64,000 bases of DNA. Origin: Synechococcus sp. RSCCF101 (GTDB lineage Bacteria; Cyanobacteriota; Cyanobacteriia; PCC-6307; Cyanobiaceae). The stretch covers positions 1,054,001 through 1,118,000 of the forward strand of contig NZ_CP035632.1 in NCBI RefSeq assembly GCF_008807075.1, read 5' to 3'. Shown here one piece after another: positions 27,483 to 36,736 of the stretch. The notes beneath the pieces were generated by a model. That model did not search any database, was not told the DNA's origin, and saw only the letters and a program-made list of their open reading frames with translations. The position numbers and the translations under genes are program-made. The stretch's first letter is position 1. Each line of letters begins with the position of its first letter.

Positions 27483-28631
27483 ATGGGACTGACGGACTGG
27501 ATGGGAGCTTTCGGCAAGGCCGACTCCCTGGAGATCAGCAGCGACCTGGAGAAGGGCTACGAGGCGGCCCTTCTGATCCAGAGCATCGAGCTGGAGTACT
27601 ACAACGACCGTCCGGTGCGACCGGATCTGGAGCTGAGCGTGCCCCGCTCGGTGCAGAACCAGGTGCTGCGCAAATTCCGCACCGCCCTGAAGATCGCCCG
27701 CGACTGCCTGGATTTCCTGGAATCCCGCCGCAGCCAGCTGGATGGCCAGGAGCTGCGACAGCTGCAGCTGATCGAAGCGGTGACCTCCCGCTACAACGGA
27801 CGCCGGCGCAATGCGCCGCAGACGATGACGCGGGCACCGGATCCCCTTCCCCGCTCCCTGCTGGGCGTGGTGGATCGGCTGCGGCGCCAGCTCGATCCCG
27901 ATGCGGAGGCCAGCATGGTGGCTGGGTTCCGGCGCCGGCGGGATTCCACGCTGGTGTCGCTGCGGGTCCTGCTGCTGCTGATCCTCGTGCCCCTGATCAC
28001 CCAGCAGGTCACCCGCAACTACGTGATCGCGCCGGCGGTCGACCGCTTCGCGCCCGAGGTGCCCTTCCTCAGCTACACCAAGCCGCAGCTCGAGGAGGAG
28101 GCGGTGGAGAAGCTGCGGGTCTTCAAGGCCGAAATCGAATTTGACGCCCTGCTACGGGGTGAGGGGATTCCCAGTGCGGAGGTGCTGCAGGCTCAGCTGG
28201 CCGAGAAGGCGGCGGAACTCAAGGACGAGGCCGACGGGCAGAGCACCCAGGCCGTCAAGAACGTGCTCGCCGACGGAGCGGCCCTGCTGGCGTTCATCGC
28301 CGTCTGTCTGGTCTCACGCGAGGACATCCGCATCCTGCGGGGCTTTCTGGATGAGACGGTCTATGGCCTGAGCGACAGCGCCAAGGCCTTCGCGATCATC
28401 CTGTTCACCGACATCTTCGTCGGCTTTCACAGCCCCGAGGGCTGGACGGTTCTGCTCGACGGGATCGCCCACCATCTGGGGCTGCCGGCACGGGAGAACT
28501 TCATCCTCCTGTTCATCGCCACCTTCCCGGTGATCCTGGCCACCATCTTCAAGTACTGGATCTTCCGCTACCTCAACCGCGTCTCCCCCTCCTCGGTGGC
28601 CACCCTGCGCAACATGAACGGAGGCGGTTAA
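27483..28631 (+). CDS. pcxA: Proton extrusion protein PcxA/CemA family
   Basis: 382-residue membrane protein of the CemA (ycf10) family, needed for light-induced proton extrusion and pH homeostasis. It has a cytosolic N-terminal domain (about 1-155), then hydrophobic segments (LRVLLLLILVPLITQQ, a segment near ADGAALLAFIAVCLV, and a C-terminal pair around FILLFIATFPVILATIFKYWIF). The PLITQQ and KYWIFRYLNR segments are typical. The stop codon is followed after three bases by the cobU-trmL frame. Confidence 0.93.
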   Translation: MGLTDWMGAFGKADSLEISSDLEKGYEAALLIQSIELEYYNDRPVRPDLELSVPRSVQNQVLRKFRTALKIARDCLDFLESRRSQLDGQELRQLQLIEAVTSRYNGRRRNAPQTMTRAPDPLPRSLLGVVDRLRRQLDPDAEASMVAGFRRRRDSTLVSLRVLLLLILVPLITQQVTRNYVIAPAVDRFAPEVPFLSYTKPQLEEEAVEKLRVFKAEIEFDALLRGEGIPSAEVLQAQLAEKAAELKDEADGQSTQAVKNVLADGAALLAFIAVCLVSREDIRILRGFLDETVYGLSDSAKAFAIILFTDIFVGFHSPEGWTVLLDGIAHHLGLPARENFILLFIATFPVILATIFKYWIFRYLNRVSPSSVATLRNMNGGG

Positions 28632-28634
28632 GGC

Positions 28635-29687
28635 GTGCTCAGCCTGGTCAGCGGCCCGAGCCGCAGCGGCAAGAGCCGCTGGGCCGAGGAGCTGGCCGTC
28701 CGCAGCGGCCGGCCGGTGCTCTACCTGGCCACATCGGACCCGCGTCCCGGAGATGCCGGCTGGCAGGCCCGTCTGGAGGAGCATCGCCGCCGGCGCCCCG
28801 AAGCCTGGCCATGCGTGGAGGCCGGCGCTGATCTGGTGGGAGCCCTGGAGCTCTGCCACAGCGGCCCGGCACTGCTCATCGATTCCCTGGGAACCTGGCT
28901 GGCCCATCACCTGGAGGATGGGGACAGCGAGTGGAATGCGCGCGCCGGGGCACTGCTGGAGGCGCTGCGGCGGCGACCCCAGCCCGTGATCCTCGTCTGC
29001 GAGGAGGTGGGGTGGGGCGTCGTGCCACCCACGGCCATCGGCGGACGGTTCCGGGATCGCCTTGGCCGGCTCCAGGATCAGCTGGAGCAGATCGCGGACG
29101 AGTCCTGGCTGGTGGTGAGGGGGCGCGCGCTGCCCCTCAGCCGGATCGGTGAGCGGGTGCCGTGGCCCGCCGGGGCCGGCACGCCGGCAGACAGGGCCGA
29201 GGGAGCTCGGCCACGGGTGGTGCTGCTGGAACCCCAGATCCCCCCCAACACCGGAAACGTGGCCCGCAGCTGCGCCGGCTTCCGGGTGCCGCTGCACCTG
29301 GTGCAGCCGTTGGGGTTCAGCCTCGAGGACCGCCATCTGCGCCGCGCCGGCCTCGACTACTGGCCCTGGGTGGACCTCACCGTGCACGAACACTGGGAGG
29401 CCTTCGAAGCCATCCGCGCCAGGCTGGGCGGCCGGTTAGTGGCCTTCAGCCGCCATGGCGATGTGCCCCTGACCCGGCTGCGCTTTCAGGCCGGGGACTG
29501 GCTGCTCTTCGGGCGGGAGGATCGCGGACTGCCCGAGGCCGTGCGTCAGCAGGCGGATGTCTGCACGACGATCCCCATGCCGGGTGGATGCGACGCGGGG
29601 GGCGGGGTGCGCAGCTTCAACCTGGCCTCGGCCTGTGCGATCGGGCTGTTCGAGGCTCTCCGGCAGACGGATGGGCGACTGGACTAG
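28635..29687 (+). CDS. Adenosylcobinamide kinase/guanylyltransferase fused to TrmL-type tRNA methyltransferase
   Basis: One uninterrupted 350-residue frame carrying two usually separate enzymes. Residues about 1-175 are CobU (Walker A GPSRSGKS at about 7-14; EEVGWGVVP; QIADESWLVV), which phosphorylates and guanylylates cobinamide in B12 synthesis. Residues about 194-350 are TrmL/SPOUT tRNA (cytidine-34 2'-O)-methyltransferase (LEPQIPPNTGNVARSCAG; GREDRGLP; VRSFNLASACAI). About 18 Ala/Gly/Pro-rich residues join them. No stop lies between, checked codon by codon, but an internal GTG could still start a separate TrmL. GTG start at 28635. Confidence 0.82.
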   Translation: MLSLVSGPSRSGKSRWAEELAVRSGRPVLYLATSDPRPGDAGWQARLEEHRRRRPEAWPCVEAGADLVGALELCHSGPALLIDSLGTWLAHHLEDGDSEWNARAGALLEALRRRPQPVILVCEEVGWGVVPPTAIGGRFRDRLGRLQDQLEQIADESWLVVRGRALPLSRIGERVPWPAGAGTPADRAEGARPRVVLLEPQIPPNTGNVARSCAGFRVPLHLVQPLGFSLEDRHLRRAGLDYWPWVDLTVHEHWEAFEAIRARLGGRLVAFSRHGDVPLTRLRFQAGDWLLFGREDRGLPEAVRQQADVCTTIPMPGGCDAGGGVRSFNLASACAIGLFEALRQTDGRLD

Positions 29688-29803
29688 CCCCCGGTGCCAG
29701 CTCGGGGGCGAGTGTCCACCACGCCTTGTATCACGTTGAACCAATCGCTATGGTCTGCGCGATTCGAACGGTTGTTCGGATCTCTTCACATTCTCCCGCC
29801 CGC

Positions 29804-30763
29804 ATGCAGCCTCCTCACCTGCTCCTGGCCAGCATCAGCGCCACACCGCTGCTGATGCTGGCGCTGTGGTCGGGCACTCCCGGACAGGCCGACCCCGAGC
29901 AGGCAGCCGACGCGGCGCCCACCCTGCTGGCGGCCCTGCCGAACCCCGACAACCGCATCTGGGTCCGGGTGGTGGACCCCATCACCGTCTCGGGCCTGGC
30001 CTCGGCCCTCGACACCTCGCCCAGTCAGCTCTCGGAGCTGAACGATGTCAGCCTCAGCCATCGCTTCCAGTCGGGTGACTGGGTGGCACTGGAGGCCTCG
30101 GGCGCGGACCGTGTGGCCGAGGTGGGCGCCCTCGACGAGGCCCAGCTTCGACGGACCGCCCCGGAACCCGCCGCCCCAAGGCAGGACGAGCGTCTGACGG
30201 CGGCGGCCACGGTGCTCAATCCCGGTGCCGCCGCGGGTGCCCTTCTGGGCCGGGTCCAGACCCCTGAGGCCCGAGCCCTCGGTCGTGCCCGCACGACCCT
30301 GGCGATCCGGCCCACCACCAGCGGCGGCATCAGCTGGCCCGAGATTCCCGACTTCCAGACCAAGCCCAGCCAGCCGGTGCTCCAGGCCAGCTGGATCTGG
30401 CCCACCAAGGGTGTGTTCACCTCCGGCTACGGCTGGCGCTGGGGCCGCATGCACAAAGGCATCGACATCGCCAACAACGTCGGCACCCCGATCGTGGCCG
30501 CCCAGCAGGGAGTGGTGGATTACGCCGGCTGGGCCTCGGGCTACGGCTATCTGGTGGAGCTGCGGCACCCGGATGGCACCCTCACCCGGTACGCCCACAA
30601 CAGCAAGATGCTGGTGCGCAAGGGCCAGATCGTGGCCCAGGGCCAGCGCATCTCACTGATGGGCAGCACCGGACGCAGCACCGGCCCCCACCTGCACTTT
30701 GAGGTGATCCCCCCCGGTCGCGGCGCCATCAATCCGCTCAAGCTGCTTCCGTCGCGGGCCTGA
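29804..30763 (+). CDS. M23-family peptidase with LysM-like region
   Basis: 319-residue exported zinc endopeptidase acting on peptidoglycan cross-links. An N-terminal signal is followed by a region about 50-110 resembling LysM (VSGLASALDTSPSQLSELND) and a C-terminal LytM/M23 catalytic domain at about 200-319. Zinc ligands are visible in MHKGIDIA and in the HLHF motif of GPHLHFEVI. ATG 29804 was chosen because it yields the signal peptide; an earlier in-frame ATG exists. Role: cell-wall remodelling or division. Confidence 0.88.
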   Translation: MQPPHLLLASISATPLLMLALWSGTPGQADPEQAADAAPTLLAALPNPDNRIWVRVVDPITVSGLASALDTSPSQLSELNDVSLSHRFQSGDWVALEASGADRVAEVGALDEAQLRRTAPEPAAPRQDERLTAAATVLNPGAAAGALLGRVQTPEARALGRARTTLAIRPTTSGGISWPEIPDFQTKPSQPVLQASWIWPTKGVFTSGYGWRWGRMHKGIDIANNVGTPIVAAQQGVVDYAGWASGYGYLVELRHPDGTLTRYAHNSKMLVRKGQIVAQGQRISLMGSTGRSTGPHLHFEVIPPGRGAINPLKLLPSRA

Positions 30764-30813
30764 GCGGCCTGCAGGTGGGGGCGACCCTCATTCCGCTACG
30801 ATCCACTCACCGC

Positions 30814-30887
30814 GGCTCGGTAGCTCAGCTGGTTAGAGCGTGGGATTCATAACCCCAAGGTCGGGAGTTCAAGTCTCCCCCGAGCCA
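30814..30887 (+). tRNA. tRNA-Met (CAT), elongator type
   Basis: 74-nucleotide cloverleaf. The acceptor stem GGCTCGG pairs with CCGAGCC and the discriminator is A. The D-arm is AGCTCAGCTGGTTAGAGC, the anticodon loop is TTCATAA, and the T-arm is GGGAG-TTCAAGT-CTCCC. CCA is not encoded. The anticodon CAT plus this body matches elongator Met; an Ile (k2C) identity is possible but less likely because that tRNA has a different acceptor stem. Confidence 0.95.
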
Positions 30888-30900
30888 TTGTGGTCGGTCG

Positions 30901-31683
30901 TCATGCCGGCAACACCTGCCAGTAGCCATTGGCGGAACACACCTGAAGCGGCGTTCCGAACAGAGTGCTGAGGCCACGGCTGCTCAGCATGGACGCCGTT
31001 GGTCCATCCCCGATGAGCGCACCCTCCTTCAGGAAGATGCAGCGTTCGATCTCCGGGATCAGGGCATCCACCCGGTGGGTGACCATCACCAGCGTGGTGC
31101 CTCTGGCGGCCAGCCGCCGCAACAGGCCGAGAAACTGATGCTGCGCCCGCAGATCGAGCGCAGTGCAGGGCTCATCGAGAACCAGCACCTCCGGCTGGTG
31201 CACCAGGGCACGGGCCAGCAGCAGCCGGCGGCGCTGTCCGTCGGACAGCTGGCCGTAGGGGCGCTCCGCCAGATCGCTCAGGCCGAGGTCGTCCATGAGC
31301 CGGCCCACCCGCTGCCGCTGCTCCGGCGTGACCTGCTGGGACGGACCGATGCCCATGGACCCGAAGAAGCCGGAGAGCACCACATCAGCGCCGCGGATCC
31401 GGCCCCGGGTCGTCGCCTGCAGATCCATCGAGACGAGCCCGATGCGTGAGCGCAGCTGCCAGAGGTTGACCCGCTCGCTCCCAAACAGACGCAGGTGCGA
31501 ACCGGCGCGCACGACCGGATGGATCTCTCGGGTCAGCAGCTTGAGCAGAGCGCTCTTGCCCGCCCCGTTGGGGCCGAGGATGGCGGTGTGCTGGCCGGCA
31601 TGCAGCTGCAGCGACAGATCACGGAAGACGCGATGGCTTCCCAGGTAGGCCTCCACCGCCTTCAGGTCGAGGTACGGCTCCAT
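30901..31683 (-). CDS. ABC transporter ATP-binding protein (no partner nearby)
   Basis: 260-residue ABC ATPase with Walker A GPNGAGKS (about 38-45), signature LSDGQRRRLLLAR, Walker B VLVLDEPCTALD and H-loop VTHRVD. No permease or binding protein adjoins, so the transported substrate is unknown; it resembles the ModF/orphan ATPase group. Start at 31683 (MEPYLDL). Transcribed with the 87-residue protein 5 bases upstream. Confidence 0.87.
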   Translation of the reverse strand: MEPYLDLKAVEAYLGSHRVFRDLSLQLHAGQHTAILGPNGAGKSALLKLLTREIHPVVRAGSHLRLFGSERVNLWQLRSRIGLVSMDLQATTRGRIRGADVVLSGFFGSMGIGPSQQVTPEQRQRVGRLMDDLGLSDLAERPYGQLSDGQRRRLLLARALVHQPEVLVLDEPCTALDLRAQHQFLGLLRRLAARGTTLVMVTHRVDALIPEIERCIFLKEGALIGDGPTASMLSSRGLSTLFGTPLQVCSANGYWQVLPA

Positions 31684-31688
31684 GGCCG

Positions 31689-31952
31689 TCAGCGCATGTC
31701 GATCGCGTTGAGTCGGTCGCGGAAGCTCTGGGATTCGCTCTGGGGAGAGGGCTCCGGTGCGGCGGCGGCGCGACGGGAACCACGCGAGCGCCGCGAGCGC
31801 CCCGTGCCGCCGGCCGGTCCCTGGGGGCCGCGGCCCGAACGGGCGTCCCGCCTGGGCAGGGGGTTGTCCTTCAGCTCGGAGCGCAGCTGATTGAGAAGCC
31901 GGAAGTGGCCGACACTGGTGAACTTCTTGAGCAGCGCGGGGTCCCAGGCCAT
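31689..31952 (-). CDS. Conserved hypothetical protein (87 aa)
   Basis: Begins MAWDPALLKKF and continues with VGHFRLLNQLRSELKDNPL, a pattern I associate with a small cyanobacterial conserved protein of unknown function. The second half is Gly/Arg/Ser-rich and variable, ending in SFRDRLNAID. Cytosolic, basic. Five bases upstream of the ABC ATPase and read with it. Confidence 0.7.
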   Translation of the reverse strand: MAWDPALLKKFTSVGHFRLLNQLRSELKDNPLPRRDARSGRGPQGPAGGTGRSRRSRGSRRAAAAPEPSPQSESQSFRDRLNAIDMR

Positions 31953-32005
31953 GAGCGATCCCAATGCACCAACCTAGGGACCGACCCCTCCCGTCAAGAG
32001 AAGAG

Positions 32006-32014
32006 TGATAGATT
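32006..32014 (+). promoter_or_regulatory. Possible extended -10 element of the peroxiredoxin gene
   Basis: TGATAGATT fits an extended -10 (TG-n-TAnnnT) in the spacer before the peroxiredoxin gene, about 75 bases from the start codon. No clear -35 accompanies it. Confidence 0.3.
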
Positions 32015-32089
32015 GTGACGCTGTTAGCGGGAGTCGGAACGACTTCGCTTAAGAGCACCCGCTGACCGTTCCTCCCTCCGTCTTGTCAC

Positions 32090-32689
32090 ATGACCAGCAA
32101 CGGCTGCCTGCGCGTTGGCCAACAGGCCCCGGACTTCACGGCCACCGCCGTGGTGGATCAGGAGTTCAAGGAGATCACCCTCTCCCAGTACCGCGGCAAG
32201 TATGTGGTCCTGTTCTTCTATCCGCTCGACTTCACCTTCGTCTGCCCGACGGAGATCACCGCCTTCAGCGACCAGTACGCCGCCTTCTCCTCCAAGAACA
32301 CCGAGGTGCTGGGTGTGTCCGTCGACAGTGAGTTCAGCCACCTGGCCTGGATTCAGACCCCTCGCAACGAGGGCGGCATCGGCGACATCGCCTATCCCCT
32401 CGTCTCCGACCTCAAGAAGGAGATCGCTTCGGCCTACAACGTCCTCGACGACGCCGGCGTGGCCCTGCGCGGCCTGTTCATCATCGACCCCGAGGGTGTG
32501 GTGATGCACGCCACCATCAACAACCTGCCCGTGGGCCGCAACGTGGAGGAGACCCTCCGCGTGCTGCAGGCCTTCCAGTACGTGCAGGCCAACCCCGATG
32601 AGGTCTGCCCGGCCAACTGGACCCCCGGCGAAAAGACCATGAAGCCCGATCCGGAGGGCAGCAAGGAGTTCTTCGCCGCCATCGGCTGA
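32090..32689 (+). CDS. 2-Cys peroxiredoxin
   Basis: 199-residue typical 2-Cys peroxiredoxin that reduces hydrogen peroxide and organic peroxides using thioredoxin. The peroxidatic cysteine is Cys52 in FVCPTE and the resolving cysteine is Cys173 in VCPANW. Full length. It stands alone between divergent and convergent neighbours; a strong symmetric hairpin follows the stop codon. Confidence 0.96.
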   Translation: MTSNGCLRVGQQAPDFTATAVVDQEFKEITLSQYRGKYVVLFFYPLDFTFVCPTEITAFSDQYAAFSSKNTEVLGVSVDSEFSHLAWIQTPRNEGGIGDIAYPLVSDLKKEIASAYNVLDDAGVALRGLFIIDPEGVVMHATINNLPVGRNVEETLRVLQAFQYVQANPDEVCPANWTPGEKTMKPDPEGSKEFFAAIG

Positions 32690-32701
32690 ACCCCGCAGCC
32701 G

Positions 32702-32739
32702 CCGGCGACCGGCACGGGCTCAGGCCCTCCGGTCGCCGG
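32702..32739. terminator. Perfect 11-bp hairpin between convergent genes
   Basis: CCGGCGACCGG (32702-32712) and CCGGTCGCCGG (32729-32739) form an 11-bp perfect stem with a 16-base loop, placed 12 bases after the peroxiredoxin stop and 36 bases beyond the end of the opposing UPF0182 gene. It reads equally on both strands, and no T-run follows, so it may terminate or insulate the convergent transcripts. Confidence 0.5.
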
Positions 32740-32775
32740 TCGTCCACAGCGGCAACACGCCGCAGAGCCGGGCGG

Positions 32776-35661
32776 TCATGGGACGGTCGTCCCACCGCCG
32801 GGTTCCGGGCTGTCCGCAACACCGCCGGTCGCTCCGGGGGGCTGATCGAGAGGAACCGTTGCCGGCACGGACTGCGCGGGATCGAGCAGCGCGTCGATTC
32901 CCTCCTCCAGACTGTTCTTCATGGCGATGCGACGTCCATCGCTCACCACGACCCTGGTGAGGGTGGGCAGGCCGCCGTTGCGGGCCCGCAGATACACCGG
33001 TTCCACATAAAGCAGTGCTTCGCCAACGGGCACCACAAGCAGGTTGCCCTGGATCACCTCCGATCCCGCCCGGTCCCAGAGCCCGAACTGCTGACTGATC
33101 AGCGGGTTCTGGTTGATCAGGGCCTGAATCTGCTCCGGACCGTAGATGGGGGTCTGACTGGGGAAGCGCAGCAGCACCAGCTCGCCGTAGTTCGGCGCGT
33201 CGCTGCGGGCCACCAGCCAACCCGCCAGGTTGGGACGCGCCAGAGGCGTGAGCGGTTGCAGCAGCAGGAACTCGGGCGGGAGTGAGCTGTCCAGCTGGGC
33301 GCTGATGTGGTAAGGCTCCACCGGCACCTGGCGGCGACCGTAGAGCTCCTGCGGCACCTGCCACACGTCGTCGCCGCTGTAGAACACACGCGGATCGGTG
33401 ACGTGATAGCGAAGCAGCTGCTCGGTCTGACGCTCGAACTGGAAGCGGGGGTACATCACATGGGCCTGAATGGCGGCCGGCATGCTCTGCAGAGGCGCGA
33501 ACAGCTCCGGGAACATCCGCTGCCAGGTGCGGATCACGGGATCGTCCGGTTCATTCACGTACAGCCGCACGCTGCCGTTGTACGCATCCACCACCGCCTT
33601 GACGGCATTGCGCAGGTAGCGGATGTCCGGATCGCTGGGAACCGGCGCGCTGTAGGGGTAGCTGCGACTGGTGGTGAATCCGTCCACCACCCAGTACTGA
33701 TGCTGCTCTGCTGAGAAGAACGGATCACCCGGAACCGACACCGAAATCAGATAGGGCTCGGCATCGAAACGGATGAAGGGGGCCATCGCCCGCAGGCGGG
33801 CCCGCACCTCCCGCCGCAGCAGCAGTCGGGTGTCCTCCCGCAGAGAGCCGCGGGTGAGCAGCTTGGGTTCCCCCAGATACAGGGCGGCGGCGAGCCGCTG
33901 CCACCAGCGCCCGATCGGCACCCCAGCCCGGCCGTCGTAATGGGTGTAGACGTTGTCGTCACCCTGGGGGTAGTGGAACTCCTCCACACCGCTCGGCGCC
34001 AGGGCGTAGGGGGAGGGGAGCGCGCCGAAGTAGAGCGCCGGCCGGCCGATCGGGATGGTCTCCGCCACCCGCTCCGCACTGATGCCCAGCTGGGGCGAGC
34101 CGCTGACGCGGGTGGAGGCGCCGAGATCCTGGATGAAGAATTCGGGCAGCCCATCCGGCCCGCGCGTGTTCACCGGCGAGAGGGTGAAGCCGTAGCCGTG
34201 GGTGAACACCAGGTGCCGGTTCAACCACGTGCGGGAGCGCTCGGGCAGTGCGGCCTGGTCGAGCTCCCTCGGAACCATGATCACCTGCTGCCGGCCGGCA
34301 CGACCGGGCGGCTTCAGCTGATAGCGGTCCACCACCGGATCGGAGAAGCGGTAGTAGACCCGCAGCTGCTGAAGCTGACGGTTGGTGGCCAGCAGGGGCT
34401 GGCTGTCCCAGAGGCGGATGTTGCGGATCGTCGCCTCGCTGCTCTCCACATCCCGGCGCGTCAGCCGCTCCCTTGGGGTCACGAAGCGGGTGCGGATGGC
34501 ATCGAGCTGAAAGGCCCGTCGCGTGGCCTCGATCGATCGGGCCAGGTAGGGGGTTTCCAGCACCAGTTCCCGCGGCCTCAGGTAGAGGGCCTGGAGCAGG
34601 GGGAAGAGGAGCGACTCGATCACGCTGAACAGGGGAACCAGCAGCGCCAGAACCACCACGGCCGGCCCCCGCCGTCCCTCCTGCCGCAGCGGCCAGAGCA
34701 GCAGCAGCGCGGCGGCGCCTGCCACCAGAGAGGCGGCGGTGCGCAGCGGCAGGGAGAGATGGAGGTCCAGCCAGCCGGCTCCCGGCACACTGCCGCTCGT
34801 GCTCAGAAGCAGCTGGTGGCGGGCCAGCCAGAAGGACAGGGCCACCAGAGCCGCGAACAGGGCCAGCGGCGGCCGCAGCGCATCGAGGCTGCGGCGGCTG
34901 AACCCCTGGCTGCGGCCGTCGCTGAGCTGAGGGGGCGTGGCCATCGCGCCCCAGAGTGCGCTTCCCAGCAGGGTCACCACAAGAGCCAGCCCGACCGTGA
35001 GCAACAGCGCCAGGGCCGGGAACCGCAGCAGCGTGAAGCTCAGATCCGCTCCGAACACCGGATCGGTGCGGCCGGCGCTCTCGGCGGCCAGTGCCGGCAC
35101 CCAGACCCCCCAGCTGCGAGCCAGGGCCGTGGCGGCAAACACGCCGCTCAGCGCCACCAGCAGCCGGCCCCCCAGGCGCGGCCAGCGCAACAGCGGCAGC
35201 ACGCTCACCCCGGCCAGCAGCAGCAGCGGCAGGAGGGGCTGATCGGCGAGCAGCACGAGCCCATGCAGACGGCGGGCATCGAAGGGGCTCTCCAGCAGCC
35301 GCCAGGCCATGCGGGCCAGCAGCTGGGTGGGCAGCAGCATGGCGACCAGGGCCAGTCCGAGCCCGGCCAGGTAGCCCCTGCCGCGCAGACGCTGCAGACG
35401 ATGGCTGGAGCTGGAGGCATCCCTCAGCCGCCAGAACCGGGACAGCCAGACCTCGGCGGCCACCGCCACGACCAGCCCCAGGGCGAGGGCGGCGAGCTGG
35501 AACAGCCAGCGACGCCGGAGCACGGCGGTGAGCTGGAACTGGGCGAACCAGCCCCATTCGATCCAGACCCGGCTGCCCAGCACCGCAGCACCGGCGAGCA
35601 CCGCCAGGGCAATCAGCAGCGTCAGCACGAGGTGGCGGCGCCGCAGGGCCTTCTCCCTCAC
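32776..35661 (-). CDS. UPF0182 family large membrane protein
   Basis: 961-residue membrane protein of the UPF0182 family. The first 330 residues hold about seven hydrophobic segments (e.g. [52 protein letters not shown]); the remaining ~600 residues are a large extracytoplasmic-looking domain with NIRLWDSQPLLATN, PRELDQAALPERSRTW and FTHGYGFTLSPVN. A short acidic/Pro-rich tail ends it. Length and order fit the family. Function unknown. Start ATG 35661. Confidence 0.9.
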   Translation of the reverse strand: MREKALRRRHLVLTLLIALAVLAGAAVLGSRVWIEWGWFAQFQLTAVLRRRWLFQLAALALGLVVAVAAEVWLSRFWRLRDASSSSHRLQRLRGRGYLAGLGLALVAMLLPTQLLARMAWRLLESPFDARRLHGLVLLADQPLLPLLLLAGVSVLPLLRWPRLGGRLLVALSGVFAATALARSWGVWVPALAAESAGRTDPVFGADLSFTLLRFPALALLLTVGLALVVTLLGSALWGAMATPPQLSDGRSQGFSRRSLDALRPPLALFAALVALSFWLARHQLLLSTSGSVPGAGWLDLHLSLPLRTAASLVAGAAALLLLWPLRQEGRRGPAVVVLALLVPLFSVIESLLFPLLQALYLRPRELVLETPYLARSIEATRRAFQLDAIRTRFVTPRERLTRRDVESSEATIRNIRLWDSQPLLATNRQLQQLRVYYRFSDPVVDRYQLKPPGRAGRQQVIMVPRELDQAALPERSRTWLNRHLVFTHGYGFTLSPVNTRGPDGLPEFFIQDLGASTRVSGSPQLGISAERVAETIPIGRPALYFGALPSPYALAPSGVEEFHYPQGDDNVYTHYDGRAGVPIGRWWQRLAAALYLGEPKLLTRGSLREDTRLLLRREVRARLRAMAPFIRFDAEPYLISVSVPGDPFFSAEQHQYWVVDGFTTSRSYPYSAPVPSDPDIRYLRNAVKAVVDAYNGSVRLYVNEPDDPVIRTWQRMFPELFAPLQSMPAAIQAHVMYPRFQFERQTEQLLRYHVTDPRVFYSGDDVWQVPQELYGRRQVPVEPYHISAQLDSSLPPEFLLLQPLTPLARPNLAGWLVARSDAPNYGELVLLRFPSQTPIYGPEQIQALINQNPLISQQFGLWDRAGSEVIQGNLLVVPVGEALLYVEPVYLRARNGGLPTLTRVVVSDGRRIAMKNSLEEGIDALLDPAQSVPATVPLDQPPGATGGVADSPEPGGGTTVP

Positions 35662-35766
35662 CCCCCTGACGCGGCAACTGCACCGGACCGTAGACAGCGG
35701 CCGGGGAGCTGGCCAACAGGACGCACGGACTCCCTAGGGTTCGGCCCACTCGATGCGTGCCCGGCC

Positions 35767-36714
35767 ATGGCCCTCTCCCCGGCCTCCGCCCCTGCCGACG
35801 TCAGCGCTGCGGCACAGCTCTTCGATTACCGCCAGGCCGCCAACCCCATCCGTCCGGGCCTCTGCGAGCCGGTGCCCCTGCGCCGGTGGAGCGCATCGCT
35901 CCACGCGAGCGGGCCGAGCCGGATCATCGATCTGGACCTCAGCGAGGAACTTGGAGCCCAGATCCCCTGCACCAGTCCGGCCCTGGCGGCCAGCTTCATC
36001 CGCCTGCTCGGCGGCGACCGTCTGGAGGTCGCCGCGGAGGCCACCTCATCCCTGTTCTATGTGCTGCAGGGCTCGGGGCGCTGCCGGCGCCCGGCGCGCG
36101 GCGGCTCCGCCCCGGTGGAGATCGAGTGGGGGCAGGGGGATCTGTTCGTGCTCCCTGCCGGAGCCACTCCCGTCCTTGAAGGTGAGCAGGAGGCCGTTCT
36201 CTACTGGGTGCACGACGCACCATTGCTCCACTACCTGGGCGCCACCGCCACCACACCCCGCTTCGAGCCCTGCCACTACCCGGCCGAATGGCTCCTGCGG
36301 GAGCTGCGGGCGATCGCGGCACGGCCGGGCAGCGGGAGCGAGAACCGCGTCAGCGTCCTGCTGGCCAACCGGGACCTGCCCCGGACCCGCACGGTCAGCC
36401 ACACCCTCTGGGCCATGTTCGGCGTCGTGGCCGGAGGAACGGTGCAGCCGCCCCACAGGCATCAGTCCGTGGCGCTCGATCTGATCGTCGCCGCACCGGA
36501 GGGCTGCCACACCCTGGTGGGCCGTGACCTGGACGAGAACGGCCGCATCCTCCATCCCCAGCGGGTGGACTGGGAGCCCGGAGGCGTGTTCATCACACCG
36601 CCGGGCCTCTGGCACAGCCATGTGAACGACGCGGGCGAGCCGGCCTACCTGCTGCCGATCCAGGACGCCGGACTGCACGCCTTCCTGCGCAGCCTGGACA
36701 TCCGCTTCCGCTGA
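35767..36714 (+). CDS. Cupin-domain protein (bicupin, dioxygenase-like)
   Basis: 315-residue protein with two cupin-like beta-barrels, at about 75-160 (FYVLQGSGRC, GDLFVLPAG) and about 215-290 (metal-binding-like PPHRHQSVALDL and PPGLWHSH). The arrangement resembles gentisate 1,2-dioxygenase-type bicupins, but the substrate cannot be named. The second cupin has the histidines that usually hold the metal; the first does not. Start ATG 35767. Convergent with ftsH. Confidence 0.77.
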   Translation: MALSPASAPADVSAAAQLFDYRQAANPIRPGLCEPVPLRRWSASLHASGPSRIIDLDLSEELGAQIPCTSPALAASFIRLLGGDRLEVAAEATSSLFYVLQGSGRCRRPARGGSAPVEIEWGQGDLFVLPAGATPVLEGEQEAVLYWVHDAPLLHYLGATATTPRFEPCHYPAEWLLRELRAIAARPGSGSENRVSVLLANRDLPRTRTVSHTLWAMFGVVAGGTVQPPHRHQSVALDLIVAAPEGCHTLVGRDLDENGRILHPQRVDWEPGGVFITPPGLWHSHVNDAGEPAYLLPIQDAGLHAFLRSLDIRFR

Positions 36715-36736
36715 GCGGACCAGCGCGGGCGCGCCC

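Noticed and set aside
33940-36714. Long + frame through the UPF0182 gene into the cupin gene
   Set aside because: Only the part from ATG 35767 resembles a protein family; the upstream 600 codons are antisense to UPF0182.
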